DNA of 64,000 nt from Spirochaetota bacterium (GTDB taxonomy: Bacteria; Spirochaetota; Spirochaetia; Treponematales; UBA12059), in contig JADFDI010000001.1 in assembly GCA_018262985.1 (NCBI GenBank), positions 248,001 through 312,000 of the forward strand, written 5' to 3'. A program made the translations under genes and the position numbers. This document shows, piece by piece, positions 16,438 through 25,299 of the stretch. The stretch's first letter is position 1. Every line of letters starts with the position of its first letter. A model generated the notes under the pieces. That model searched no databases and had not been told where the DNA came from. It saw only the letters and a program-made list of their open reading frames with translations.

Positions 16438-18343
16438 CGGCGAGGAAGTCCTCGCCGTAGCGCGCGAGCTTCCGTTCGCCGACGCCGAAGATGTCGGCCA
16501 TGGCCTCGAGGTTCCGCGGTTTCCGCCGGGCGAGCTCGCCGAGGGTGCGGTCCGAGAAGACGACGTAGGGCGGCACGCCGATCGAGTCGGCCAGTTCCTT
16601 GCGCTTCCGCCTGAGCTCGAGGAAGAGCTCCGCCGAGCTCTCGTCGCCGTCGGCGCCCGCGAGGACGGCCGCCCGCTCGCGGCCCGCGGCTTCCGGGTCG
16701 CGCCGCGCCCCGCCTCCCTTCGCCCTGCCTTTCTTCACGAGCCGCGCCTCCGCGAGCGCGAGGGGCCGGGTAGGGTAGGGCCCTTTCTCCTTGAAGAACG
16801 CGTAGGCCCGCTCGGTGAGCTTCAAGACGCCGTGCGGCGGCAGGGCCTCGAGGTGGCCGGTCCCGAGGAGGCGGCGCGCCAGTTCCATCCAGGCGGCCTT
16901 CGACAGGTCCGCGCCGATGCCGAACACGGAGAGCGCGTCGTGGCCGTAGCGCTCGACCTTCTCGGTGCGCTCGCCGCGCAGCACGTCGGCGGCGTGGCCG
17001 GCGCCGAAGCCGGGGCCGCCAGAGGCGTCGCGGCCGCCCCCCGTGCGCGCCACGGCGGAAAGGAACTTGAGCGCCTCCGTGCCGAGGTCGACGAGGCCTA
17101 CGCCGGAGGCTGCCTGGCGGCAGACGTCGCAGACGCCGCAGTCCTTCGCGGCGGTTTCGCCGAAGTGCTTCAATATGAAGCGGCGGCGGCAGCTCGCGCC
17201 CTCCGCGTAGCGCGCCATCTCGGCCAGCTGGGCTTCCGCCACCGCGAGCCGCTCCGCGTCGAGCTCCGAGACGAGGCGCCGGAGCTTCGAGACGTCGCCG
17301 TAGGAATAGAAGAGCAGGCAGTCGGCGCTGAGGCCGTCGCGGCCCGCGCGGCCGATCTCCTGGTAGTACGATTCGAGGTTCTTCGGCAGGTCCATGTGGA
17401 CGACGAAGCGCACGTCCGGCTTGTCGACGCCCATGCCGAAGGCCACGGTGGCCACCACCACGCGGACGTCGTCGCGGACGAAGGCCTCCTGGTTGCGCTT
17501 GCGCGTCTCCTTGTCGAGCCCCGCGTGGTAGGGCAGGGCCGCGACTCCCGCCGCCCGCAGCTTCGCGGCGACGTCCTCGGTGGCCGCGCGCGACATGCAG
17601 TAGACGATGCCCGACTCGAGCGGGCGCGCGGCCACGAACTCGAGGAGCCGCGAGACGGCGCCGCGCTTCGGCTCCACCGAGATGCGCAGGTTGGGCCGGT
17701 CGAAGCTGGCCACGAAGGGTTCGCAACCCGACAGCGCGAGGCTCTCCACGATGTCGGCGCACACCTCGGGGGTCGCGGTCGCCGTCACCGCCAGGCAGGG
17801 CGTGTCGGGCAGGCGCGCGCGCAGCTCCGCGATGCGCCGGTAGTCGGGCCGGAAGTCGTGTCCCCAGTGCGAGATGCAGTGCGCCTCGTCGACCGCGAGC
17901 AGGGCGGGCCGGATGGCGTCGATGAGCTCGAGGAGCCGCGGCGAGCCGAGCGCCTCGGGGGCGACGTAGACGAGCCGTGCCTCGCCCGAGCGCGCGCGCG
18001 CCGCGGCCGAGCGCCACTCCTCGGCCGAGAGCGCGGAGTTGAGCGCCACCGCGCCGATCCCCGCCTCCACGAGGCCCGCTATCTGGTCGGCCATCAGCGC
18101 GATGAGGGGCGAGACGACGAGCACGCTCCGGTCGAGGACCAGGGCGGGCACCTGGTAGCAGAGGCTCTTGCCCCCGCCCGTCGGCAGGATGGCGAGGGCG
18201 TCGCGGCCGGAGAGCACCGACTCCACGATCTCGCGCTGGAGCGGGCGCCAGGACTCGAAGCCGAAGACTTCGCGGAGCAGGCGGTCGGCGCGTTCCATCA
18301 AAGGGGCGGCGTCGTTCGGGGCGCGGCGGATACGGTCTTTCAC
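16400..18343 (-). CDS. recQ: ATP-dependent DNA helicase RecQ
   Basis: Unwinds DNA 3' to 5' in recombination and replication-fork repair. Superfamily 2 motifs are all visible: LPTGGGKSLCYQ (I), DEAHCISHWGHDFRPDY (II and the aromatic-rich loop), TATATP (III), FGMGVDKPDVR (V) and YYQEIGRAGRDG (VI). The RecQ zinc site follows (C-RRRFILKHFGETAAKD-C-GV-C-DV-C), then a winged helix and an HRDC domain near the end (FSDRTLGELARRKPRNLEAM, FGVGERKLARYG). Length (647) is normal. GTG 18343 is preferred over GTG 18352 because a TACAGT element ends seven bases before it and overlaps the latter. The 3' end overlaps the HAD gene by 38 bases. Confidence 0.96.
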   Translation of the reverse strand: MKDRIRRAPNDAAPLMERADRLLREVFGFESWRPLQREIVESVLSGRDALAILPTGGGKSLCYQVPALVLDRSVLVVSPLIALMADQIAGLVEAGIGAVALNSALSAEEWRSAAARARSGEARLVYVAPEALGSPRLLELIDAIRPALLAVDEAHCISHWGHDFRPDYRRIAELRARLPDTPCLAVTATATPEVCADIVESLALSGCEPFVASFDRPNLRISVEPKRGAVSRLLEFVAARPLESGIVYCMSRAATEDVAAKLRAAGVAALPYHAGLDKETRKRNQEAFVRDDVRVVVATVAFGMGVDKPDVRFVVHMDLPKNLESYYQEIGRAGRDGLSADCLLFYSYGDVSKLRRLVSELDAERLAVAEAQLAEMARYAEGASCRRRFILKHFGETAAKDCGVCDVCRQAASGVGLVDLGTEALKFLSAVARTGGGRDASGGPGFGAGHAADVLRGERTEKVERYGHDALSVFGIGADLSKAAWMELARRLLGTGHLEALPPHGVLKLTERAYAFFKEKGPYPTRPLALAEARLVKKGRAKGGGARRDPEAAGRERAAVLAGADGDESSAELFLELRRKRKELADSIGVPPYVVFSDRTLGELARRKPRNLEAMADIFGVGERKLARYGEDFLAVIRAWRSARGDD

Positions 18344-18350
18344 GGGCGCC

Positions 18351-18379
18351 ACTGTAGCTTCGATCGCCGGAACCGGCTA
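18351..18379 (-). promoter_or_regulatory. Putative leaderless promoter of recQ
   Basis: On the minus strand TAGCCG (18374-18379), 17 bases, TACAGT (18351-18356), then seven bases to GTG 18343. No Shine-Dalgarno sequence is present. Confidence 0.4.
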
Positions 18380-18434
18380 GATCCCCGGCCCGGCCGCCGC
18401 GGGTTCGGGTTCGCGCTCCACGACCGTCCGGCCC

Positions 18435-21032
18435 CTATTCGCACTCCCCGTCGGCGTCGGCGCGTCCGTCCGGCTCGCCGAGGGCCGCGAGCTCCCGGCC
18501 CAGGACCGCGAGCGTCGCGTCCCAGGCGGATTCGAGCTCGCCTGCGAGCCGGGCGAATTCCGTCCCGCGGCCGATGGCGGCGGCTTCCTCGAGGCGGGCC
18601 GCGGCGCCGTCGACCGCCAGCGCGCCGAGGGTCCGAGCGCCGCTCCGCGTCGCGTGCGCCAGCTTCCGCAAGGACTCCGCGTCCCCCGCCGCGAGCGCCG
18701 CCGCGATCTCCTCCCGCTTCTGCGCCGCTTCCTCGCGGAAGATGAGGGCGAGCTCGGAAAGCAACGCGGCGTCGCCGCCGATGCGCGCCAGGGCTTCGCG
18801 CAGGTCGAGCTTCTTCCCTTCGCCGGCGGCCTGCCGGCGTTCGAAATCGGCCGCCGCCTGGGTGGCCGCCTCCGCCGCGCCCGCGAAGCGCGCCAGCGTG
18901 CCCTCGAGCGCCGCCAGCGAGAGGGGCTTGGAGATGAAGTCGTCGAAGCCCGCATCGTTCAGCCGGTTCCCGAGCTCGGACGCGAGGTGGGCAGTCATGG
19001 CGACGAGCGGCAGGTGCGGATATCCCGCCTCTCCCGAGCGGACGCGCCGCGCTATCTCGACGCCGTCCAGGTCGGGCAGCTCGATGTCGAGGAACGCGAG
19101 CGCGTAGCCCCCCTCCCGTAGTCGCTCGAGCGCCTCCGCCCCGTTGGCCGCGCGGTCGACGCGATGCCCCAGCTGGCCCAGGACCCGGGCCGCCACGAGC
19201 GCGTTGAGGTCGTCGTCCTCGACCAGGAGCACCGAAAGGGGAGTCAGGGGCAGGAGGGGCGAGCCTTCCTCCGCGGCGCCCTCGTCCTCCCGGGCTATCC
19301 GGTCGGGATCCCCGACGGGAAGGCGGCATTCGAAGCGGAAGGTCGAGCCTTCCCCGGGTCGCGAGCCGACCGTCACGTCGCCGCCCATCATGCGCGCCAG
19401 GCGCCGCGCGATGCCGAGCCCGAGCCCCGTGCCGCCGTACTTCCGGGCCGTGTCCGCCCCTCCTTGCGAGAAGTCGTCGAAGACCGCGGCCATCCGCTCG
19501 GGCGCTATGCCGATGCCCGTGTCCGCGACGGAAACGGCCAGCGCGACGGGGAACCCGTCGTCCGCGACCGCGGCGTTTTCGATGGTCACGGAAACGCCGC
19601 CGCCATCGGTGAATTTGATCGCGTTCCCCACCAGGTTGAGGACGACCTGCGAGTAGCGCAGCGGATCGCCGAGCGCGGCCCGGGGCACCTCGTCGGACGC
19701 GGAGAAACCGAGCGCGAGGCCCTTCCGCTCCGCCAGGGGGCGCATGGACCGGACTATCCGCTCCGTCTGCCACACGGGGTCGAAGTCGACGGATTCCAGG
19801 GTCATGCGGCCCGATTCGATCTTCGAAAGGTCGAGCACATCGTTGATGAGGGCGAGCAGGCGCTTCGAGGCTTCCACGGCGAGCTCGAGATCCTGGCGCT
19901 GCCCCCGGTCGACGCAGGACCGGAGGGTCAGCTCGACGAGCCCGACCACCGCGTTGAGGGGCGTGCGCAGTTCGTGGCTCATCGAGGCCAGGAAGGCGCT
20001 CTTGGCGCGGTTCGCCTCGTTGGCGCGGGTTTTCGCCTTCTCGAGCTCCGTGACCTCGGTGGCCGTGGCGAACCATGCCTCGGGCTGTCCCCTCCGCTTG
20101 CGGTCGACCAGGGGCTTCACCTCGACGCGGAAAGAGCGGTTTCCGACGCGGACCATGGAGTCGCCCCGCTCGAATGCGTCCGCGAACGCGGGATCCGCGC
20201 CGTCGAAGCGCTCGCCCTCGGCCGCCGCGGCGCGGCCGAACAGCCTGGAGGCCGGACGGTTCCGGGCGATCACGCGCCGGTCCGCGGAGAGCACCCAGAT
20301 CGGGATGGCCACCGCGTCGAACATCAGGTTCTTCGGGTACGGGATGCGCTGCAAGGGATCGTAGCCCAGGTTGGCGATCGCGATGGCGATCATGGCGACC
20401 GCGAACGCGAGGGGGGTGAAGTCGACCGCGGTCCGGAGCGCGGGCAGCTGGTAGAGGACGTTGGCCGCCATGCTGAAGGCCAGGGCTCCGAGCACGACGA
20501 TGCGCCAGCGGCGTCCCGCGCCTTTGGCCCCGAGCGCCCCTCGCGCCAGGCGGACGCCCGCCCAAAGCACGAGCGGGTAGTGGTAGGCCGACTTGAACCA
20601 GAACCAGGCGCCGCGCGTCGGGTCGAGGAAGCCGAAGGCGTCGTAGCGGTACTCGCTCCAGAAGCGCATGTGGAGCGGATTGCTCACGGCCAGGACGGTC
20701 AGGATCGCGGGCGCCAGCCACTGCGCCCAGGCGGGAACCCAGCGCCGTCCGGCGACCCCCGCGACCCGGGCGTACTCGAACATGGCCGTCGGCACCAGGT
20801 TGACCCCGACGAAGATGGCGTGGTAGGCGGCGAAGGAGACGGACTGGTCGTATACCGTGATCTGCACGAGCTTGGCCATGCACCAGACGGCGACGGACAG
20901 GTTGAGGACGGCGAAGGACGCGTTCGCTCCCCGCCGGGCCGAGACCGCACTGTCGATGGTCAGGTGCACGGAGAGGAGCACCACGAGGAACAGGATCCAA
21001 CGGTAGGCCGCCAGGCCGCCGCTCACTATCAT
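18435..21032 (-). CDS. Hybrid sensor histidine kinase (7TM-PAS-HisKA-HATPase-receiver-HPt)
   Basis: An 865-residue multi-step phosphorelay sensor in the inner membrane. Seven hydrophobic helices fill residues 8-225, resembling the HisKA_7TM sensory region. A PAS-like segment (about 240-330) is followed by HisKA with SMSHELRTPLN (His353), HATPase with NLVGNAIKFT, ADTGIGIAPE and KYGGTGLGLGI, a receiver with LLVEDDD and FLDIELPDLDG, and a C-terminal HPt-like domain with LAHATRSGARTLGA. All phosphotransfer residues are present. GAGGAG lies five bases before the ATG. It is divergent from the DHOD-like gene and 91 bases upstream of recQ. No output regulator is adjacent. Confidence 0.93.
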   Translation of the reverse strand: MIVSGGLAAYRWILFLVVLLSVHLTIDSAVSARRGANASFAVLNLSVAVWCMAKLVQITVYDQSVSFAAYHAIFVGVNLVPTAMFEYARVAGVAGRRWVPAWAQWLAPAILTVLAVSNPLHMRFWSEYRYDAFGFLDPTRGAWFWFKSAYHYPLVLWAGVRLARGALGAKGAGRRWRIVVLGALAFSMAANVLYQLPALRTAVDFTPLAFAVAMIAIAIANLGYDPLQRIPYPKNLMFDAVAIPIWVLSADRRVIARNRPASRLFGRAAAAEGERFDGADPAFADAFERGDSMVRVGNRSFRVEVKPLVDRKRRGQPEAWFATATEVTELEKAKTRANEANRAKSAFLASMSHELRTPLNAVVGLVELTLRSCVDRGQRQDLELAVEASKRLLALINDVLDLSKIESGRMTLESVDFDPVWQTERIVRSMRPLAERKGLALGFSASDEVPRAALGDPLRYSQVVLNLVGNAIKFTDGGGVSVTIENAAVADDGFPVALAVSVADTGIGIAPERMAAVFDDFSQGGADTARKYGGTGLGLGIARRLARMMGGDVTVGSRPGEGSTFRFECRLPVGDPDRIAREDEGAAEEGSPLLPLTPLSVLLVEDDDLNALVAARVLGQLGHRVDRAANGAEALERLREGGYALAFLDIELPDLDGVEIARRVRSGEAGYPHLPLVAMTAHLASELGNRLNDAGFDDFISKPLSLAALEGTLARFAGAAEAATQAAADFERRQAAGEGKKLDLREALARIGGDAALLSELALIFREEAAQKREEIAAALAAGDAESLRKLAHATRSGARTLGALAVDGAAARLEEAAAIGRGTEFARLAGELESAWDATLAVLGRELAALGEPDGRADADGECE

Positions 21033-21142
21033 CTGGACTCCTCGGTTCGGGTCGCTCGCTCGGAGCGGGACGCGGGACGCGGGTCGTGGGTCGCGCCGCG
21101 GCGGCCCGTCGGGCGCGCCGAGCGGAGGCGCGCTTCCGACGG

Positions 21143-21148
21143 ATTATA
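21143..21148 (-). promoter_or_regulatory. -10 element of the hybrid kinase
   Basis: A consensus TATAAT on the minus strand about 110 bases upstream of the kinase start. No TTG-type -35 is obvious. It lies back-to-back with the plus-strand promoter at 21174-21202. Confidence 0.4.
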
Positions 21149-21173
21149 ACCCAAGCGCGGACGCGGCGCGAAT

Positions 21174-21202
21174 TTGCCCCGGCGCCCCCAGCTCCGTATA
21201 CT
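21174..21202 (+). promoter_or_regulatory. Promoter of the DHOD-like gene
   Basis: TTGCCC (21174-21179), 17 bases, TATACT (21197-21202), leaving a leader of about 27 bases with GGAGG before the ATG at 21235. Confidence 0.6.
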
Positions 21203-21234
21203 TCTCGCATCGCCCCACCCGGAGGATCAAAGCC

Positions 21235-22221
21235 ATGGCCGATCTCGGAACCACGTATCTCGGTATCCGCATAGCGAACCCCGTCGTCGTCGCGGCCTCG
21301 GGCCTCGTTTCGAACATAAACGGCGTCGAGAAGGCCGCCAGGGCCGGGGCCGGCGCCATCACGCTCAAAAGCCTCTTCGAGGAGCAGATCGAGGCGGAGG
21401 TCGCCGCGGCCGAATCCTCCCTGCCGCCCGGCGCCAACTCGGAGGCCGCGGAATACCTGCGCGGCATGGGGCTCCACGCCGGCGCCAACGATTACCTCGC
21501 CCTGATCCGCGGCGCCAAGCAGGCCGTCGGCGTGCCCGTCGTCGCCAGCGTCAACTGCGCCGCGGGACCCTGGTGGACGGAGTTCGCCAACCAGATCGAA
21601 TCGGCCGGCGCCGACGCCCTCGAGCTCAACATCGGCTTCGTTCCCCTGGACGGCTCGGAATCCGCCGAGAAGATCGAGGACCGCGTCGTGTCCATCGTGC
21701 GAGACGTCCGCGCCGCCACCCGCTTGCCGCTGGCGGTCAAGCTCGGCCCGGACTGGACCAACTTGAACCACCTGGCCCCGCGCCTCGTCGAGGCCGGCGC
21801 GCGCGCCCTCGTCCTCTTCAACCGTTTTTACCGCCTCGACGTCGACCTCGACGCCATGAAGCTCAAGGCCGGCCCGACCCGCGCCGGGGCCGAGGACTAC
21901 CACGAGACCCTGCGCTGGATCGGCATGCTCGACGGCCGCCTCCGCGACGCCGAGCTCGTCGCCGGCAACGGCGTCCGCGACGCCGAGACCGCGCTCCGCC
22001 TCGTCGCCTCCGGCGCCTCGGCCGTGCAGGTCTGCTCGCTCGTCTACGAGAAGGGCTACGACGCCATCGGCGGCCTCGCGCGCGCCATGTCGGCCCGCCT
22101 GGACGCGCTCGGCCTCAAGGATCTCAGGTCGCTCCGCGGACGGCTCTCGCGCCGCATGAGCGAAAAGCCCGAGGCCTGGGGCCGCGCCCAGTACGTGCAG
22201 GCCCTGACCGGCATCTCGTAA
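21235..22221 (+). CDS. Dihydroorotate dehydrogenase-like flavoprotein
   Basis: 328 residues forming an FMN-binding TIM barrel of the DHOD type: YLGIRIANPVVVAASG, GAGAITLKSLFEEQ, VVASVNCAAGPWW, ADALELNIGF, LAVKLGPDWTN, VAGNGVRDAETA and GASAVQVCSLVYEKG. Authentic DHODs oxidise dihydroorotate in pyrimidine synthesis with a Ser or Cys base. This subgroup, usually annotated only as DHOD-like, lacks an obvious match to that loop, so the substrate may differ. No other pyr gene is nearby. GGAGG precedes the ATG and a terminator follows the stop, so it is a single-gene unit. Confidence 0.85.
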   Translation: MADLGTTYLGIRIANPVVVAASGLVSNINGVEKAARAGAGAITLKSLFEEQIEAEVAAAESSLPPGANSEAAEYLRGMGLHAGANDYLALIRGAKQAVGVPVVASVNCAAGPWWTEFANQIESAGADALELNIGFVPLDGSESAEKIEDRVVSIVRDVRAATRLPLAVKLGPDWTNLNHLAPRLVEAGARALVLFNRFYRLDVDLDAMKLKAGPTRAGAEDYHETLRWIGMLDGRLRDAELVAGNGVRDAETALRLVASGASAVQVCSLVYEKGYDAIGGLARAMSARLDALGLKDLRSLRGRLSRRMSEKPEAWGRAQYVQALTGIS

Positions 22222-22248
22222 GCGCCCGCGCCTCGAAACCCGCCATCG

Positions 22249-22280
22249 CGCCCGTCCCCTCCCCCGGGGCGGGCGTTTTT
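22249..22280 (+). terminator. Terminator of the DHOD-like gene
   Basis: CGCCCG-t-CCCC pairs with GGGGCGGGCG (22266-22275) around a C-rich loop, with one bulged T; TTTTT follows at 22276-22280. Confidence 0.75.
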
Positions 22281-22454
22281 CTTATTGTGTGGCGTCCTCC
22301 GCGTGGACAAAGGTCATCATTTCAGCTCGTGAAGTCCGGATGCCGGTCCCGTTCCGACAATCGGCAATTTCTGGGTAAAACGACCACCGCTTCCCGTGTT
22401 CGCGGATCGTCCGTGGATCCCTCAAGACCGATGCCATCCCGAATCAAGGCGGCG

Positions 22455-22463
22455 TGGTATACT
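22455..22463 (+). promoter_or_regulatory. Extended -10 element of the amidohydrolase-like lipoprotein
   Basis: TGGTATACT, about 100 bases upstream of the ATG at 22567. No -35 is clear. The 345-base gap 22222-22566 otherwise holds only the upstream terminator and an untranslated leader. Confidence 0.4.
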
Positions 22464-22566
22464 CTCCGCGAAGAAACGCGCTGAAGCCGCGGGGATGGAA
22501 AGACTTCGATCGGCACCGAAACGGTCCACCCGTCCCGGTGGTGAAATTACGGAAAAAGGGGACCCA

Positions 22567-25116
22567 ATGAAAAAGCCTGTCGGGAAAGTGCTGTACCCGA
22601 TCCTCGCCATCATCCTGTGGAGTTGCGTCCCGCTGGTCGGTGACGATCCGTCGATCACGGATCCATCCGATCTGCCTGTCGATCCCAATTCACCGATAGC
22701 GACCGGCGAGACGCCGCCGGCCGGTCCGGGCATCAGCGTGATACCCGGGAACGAATACCTGCTCTACTGGGGCGACCTGCTCGCGCCCGAGGGCTTGATC
22801 AGAAATGGACAGATGCTGGTCTCTCCGGATGGGACCATCGAGTACGTGGGTACGGACGCCTCTGCGCATCCCCAAGCAGCGGGGGCGACCAGGATCATCG
22901 CTCCGGACGGCCTCGCCGGTCCGGGGCTCATAGACGCCGACCGGCACGTAAGGTACTGGGGCGAGCCGATCACGGTCGCCCGCGATCAGAAATACGATCA
23001 TCGGCATGAATGGTGGAAGGGCTTGAACGGTCATTCCGTGCTGATGATTCCGTCGGTGGCCGATGCCCTTCCCGATGAAATCCAGGGCGTCCTGGACGGC
23101 GTGACCTCGGCCGTCCAATTTTCCTCCGGGGTTCCGGGGTTGATGCGTAACCTTGCCGCGGTGGAAGCGGATCTGGACATCCATCCGGTCAACGGCGAAA
23201 CCTTTCCGCTCGGCGATGCCGCCGGCGATTTGACGCTCGATCCGGATTCCTTCAGTCCGGTCGTGACCGGCGCCGGATTGAGAGCCGAACCCGGAGCTTC
23301 GATCCTCGAGGCGTCCATGGGCCTCAACGACTACGCGAGGACCGAGTTCCTCGCGATGACGGCTGACCATTTCGACCTTCTTGCCCCGAGGGTTTCGCTG
23401 GCGGGCGGCGCGGGGCTCGCCAGCGAAGATCTCCGGACCATGGCGCTTTCGGGGGTCGGTCTGATCTGGACACCCAGATCGGACCTCAACCTATACGGCG
23501 ACACGGCCAGGGTAAGCACCTTCCATCGGCTCGGGGGCAAGATAGCGCTCGGATCATACTGGAATGCCACGGGGAGCCTGAGCGTCCAGCGCGAACTGCG
23601 CGCGGCCTACGAGTACAACAAGACCTACCTGTCCTCCACGTTCAATACGCGGGAGCTTTACGCGATGGCCACGTCCGACGCGGCGGACTTGGTCGGAGCC
23701 GGAACTCGGATCGGCAGGCTCGCGGCGGGGTACCAGGCGGACTTCGTCGTCTACCGGAAGGATGGGCGTGAAGGATACGACGTTCCCATAATGGCGGATC
23801 CGGAACGCGTGGCGCTGGTCTTCAGGTCCGGGATCATCCTCTCGGGCGACAGCGAGCTCTGCCTTTCGCTTCCCCACGGGCTCGACGCGCATGACGACGT
23901 ACTCGCGGGATCGACCACGAAGAGCCTGTTCCTGTCCCGGGAAACCGGGACCGATTGGGCGGCATTCACCGCGGCCTACGCGGGGAGTTATGGCGTTCAG
24001 ACTACGATTGACTCCGGATACCCCGTCTCGGCCATCCCGGCCAGGCCTTCCACGTCGGTTCCGACCTACGACGGCGTGATCCGCGCCGGCGACAAGGACG
24101 GCGACGGTATCGCGGACGCGCAGGACCTCGCGCCTTCCGTTTTCAATCCGATCCGCCCGCTGGATTCCGGCTCGCAGCAGGACGCCGATGGCGACGGCCT
24201 GGCCGACGAGGCGGACCCGGCACCATGGTACGCCGGGACGAGTCCCGGGAGCGTACTCCCTGCTCCGACGGGCTTGGCCGCCGATTCAAGCGCGGTCTAC
24301 CCGATCGGCCTGTCCTGGAACGAAGTGGCCGGCGCGGATGGGTACCAGGTCTATCGCGATTCCGGCGACGCGGGGACGTATTCGTTCCTGGTCTACGCGG
24401 GAAGCGCCAGCGCATGTTTCGACGGATTCGCCGAAGGCGGGAGCCTGTACCGGTACAAGGTCCGCGCTTACGACGCCCATGGTCCCGGAGCCTTCTCGAC
24501 GCCGCTGTCGGCGACCGTTCCCGATGTCGAGCTGGCCCGCGTGTTCAATGCAGGAGCGATCGACGCAATCCCTCCAGGGTCGATCGTTTCCATCAGGAAC
24601 GTGTACGTCACGGAGGTTTCATCGAAGGGATTCTACCTGCAGGAACCCGAGTTCGCGGATTTCTCCGCCGGTTACGTGTACGCCCCCGGAACGACATCCG
24701 TGGCGCGAGGTAACCGGATCAGCCTCAAGGCCGAAGTCTCGTCGTACTATGGAGCGGTGCAACTGAGGAATCCCGTCGTCACCGTCGAGGACGCGTCGTC
24801 GACCCTGCCCTTTGCCCCTTGGACGACCGCAGGTGCGGACGCGGCCGATGGTTCCGGCGCTTTCGGTCCGATGATGTACCGCCTCGTGCAAGTCGATAAC
24901 CAGGCTTGGTCCTACAACAACGAGGACATCTCCGATACCTCGTGCGTTTTCATCCTCGAAAGCGGGATCAGGATCAATAATGCGCTCTACTCGGTTCCCG
25001 CTCCGACGGGGGCGACGGCCTGGTCCGCCATACGCGGCATACTCATGGTGGACATGAGTGGTCATCAAGTGCTGTGTCCCAGGGAACCCGGCGACTTGGT
25101 CGAATATACGCCTTGA
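22567..25116 (+). CDS. Lipoprotein with degenerate amidohydrolase domain, TSP3-type calcium repeats, FN3 and OB-fold-like domain
   Basis: 849 residues; a lipoprotein signal ends LWSC with Cys20. Residues 60-430 align with metal-dependent amidohydrolases: GPGLIDADRHVR (118-129) sits where the metal motif HxH belongs, WTPRSDLNLYG (301-311) and LGSYWNATGS (328-337) where GTDW normally supplies the metal Asp, and LAAGYQADFVVY closes the composite domain. First His is Asp125 and metal Asp is Tyr331, so catalysis is doubtful. Two Asp-rich calcium repeats follow (DKDGDGIADAQD, DADGDGLADEAD, about 509-550), then an FN3-like domain (566-652) and a beta domain (about 665-760) like the OB folds in secreted nucleases. 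AAGGGG precedes the ATG. The sequence is visibly less GC-rich than its neighbours. Likely surface-exposed; function unknown. Confidence 0.75.
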   Translation: MKKPVGKVLYPILAIILWSCVPLVGDDPSITDPSDLPVDPNSPIATGETPPAGPGISVIPGNEYLLYWGDLLAPEGLIRNGQMLVSPDGTIEYVGTDASAHPQAAGATRIIAPDGLAGPGLIDADRHVRYWGEPITVARDQKYDHRHEWWKGLNGHSVLMIPSVADALPDEIQGVLDGVTSAVQFSSGVPGLMRNLAAVEADLDIHPVNGETFPLGDAAGDLTLDPDSFSPVVTGAGLRAEPGASILEASMGLNDYARTEFLAMTADHFDLLAPRVSLAGGAGLASEDLRTMALSGVGLIWTPRSDLNLYGDTARVSTFHRLGGKIALGSYWNATGSLSVQRELRAAYEYNKTYLSSTFNTRELYAMATSDAADLVGAGTRIGRLAAGYQADFVVYRKDGREGYDVPIMADPERVALVFRSGIILSGDSELCLSLPHGLDAHDDVLAGSTTKSLFLSRETGTDWAAFTAAYAGSYGVQTTIDSGYPVSAIPARPSTSVPTYDGVIRAGDKDGDGIADAQDLAPSVFNPIRPLDSGSQQDADGDGLADEADPAPWYAGTSPGSVLPAPTGLAADSSAVYPIGLSWNEVAGADGYQVYRDSGDAGTYSFLVYAGSASACFDGFAEGGSLYRYKVRAYDAHGPGAFSTPLSATVPDVELARVFNAGAIDAIPPGSIVSIRNVYVTEVSSKGFYLQEPEFADFSAGYVYAPGTTSVARGNRISLKAEVSSYYGAVQLRNPVVTVEDASSTLPFAPWTTAGADAADGSGAFGPMMYRLVQVDNQAWSYNNEDISDTSCVFILESGIRINNALYSVPAPTGATAWSAIRGILMVDMSGHQVLCPREPGDLVEYTP

Positions 25117-25143
25117 TGGACTGAAGCGGGTTTCCGTCCCGCC

Positions 25144-25175
25144 CGCCCGCCCCCTGCCCCGGGGCGGGCGTTTTT
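25144..25175 (+). terminator. Terminator of the amidohydrolase-like lipoprotein gene
   Basis: CGCCCGCCCC (25144-25153) pairs perfectly with GGGGCGGGCG (25161-25170); TTTTT follows. Confidence 0.85.
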
Positions 25176-25201
25176 CCGTCCCCCGTTTCCGCCGGCCGGT
25201 C

Positions 25202-25207
25202 TATAAT
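25202..25207 (+). promoter_or_regulatory. -10 element of the aminopeptidase gene
   Basis: A consensus TATAAT about 93 bases upstream of the ATG at 25300. No convincing -35. The leader is very GC-rich and ends with AAGGAG. Confidence 0.5.
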
Positions 25208-25299
25208 CCATCCCCGCCGCGCGTCCGCGGCGCATCCGTCGCGTCAGTCCCGCGCCCGCCGCGCGCCGGCGACGTTCCCCCCTCGAACAAGGAGAAGCC

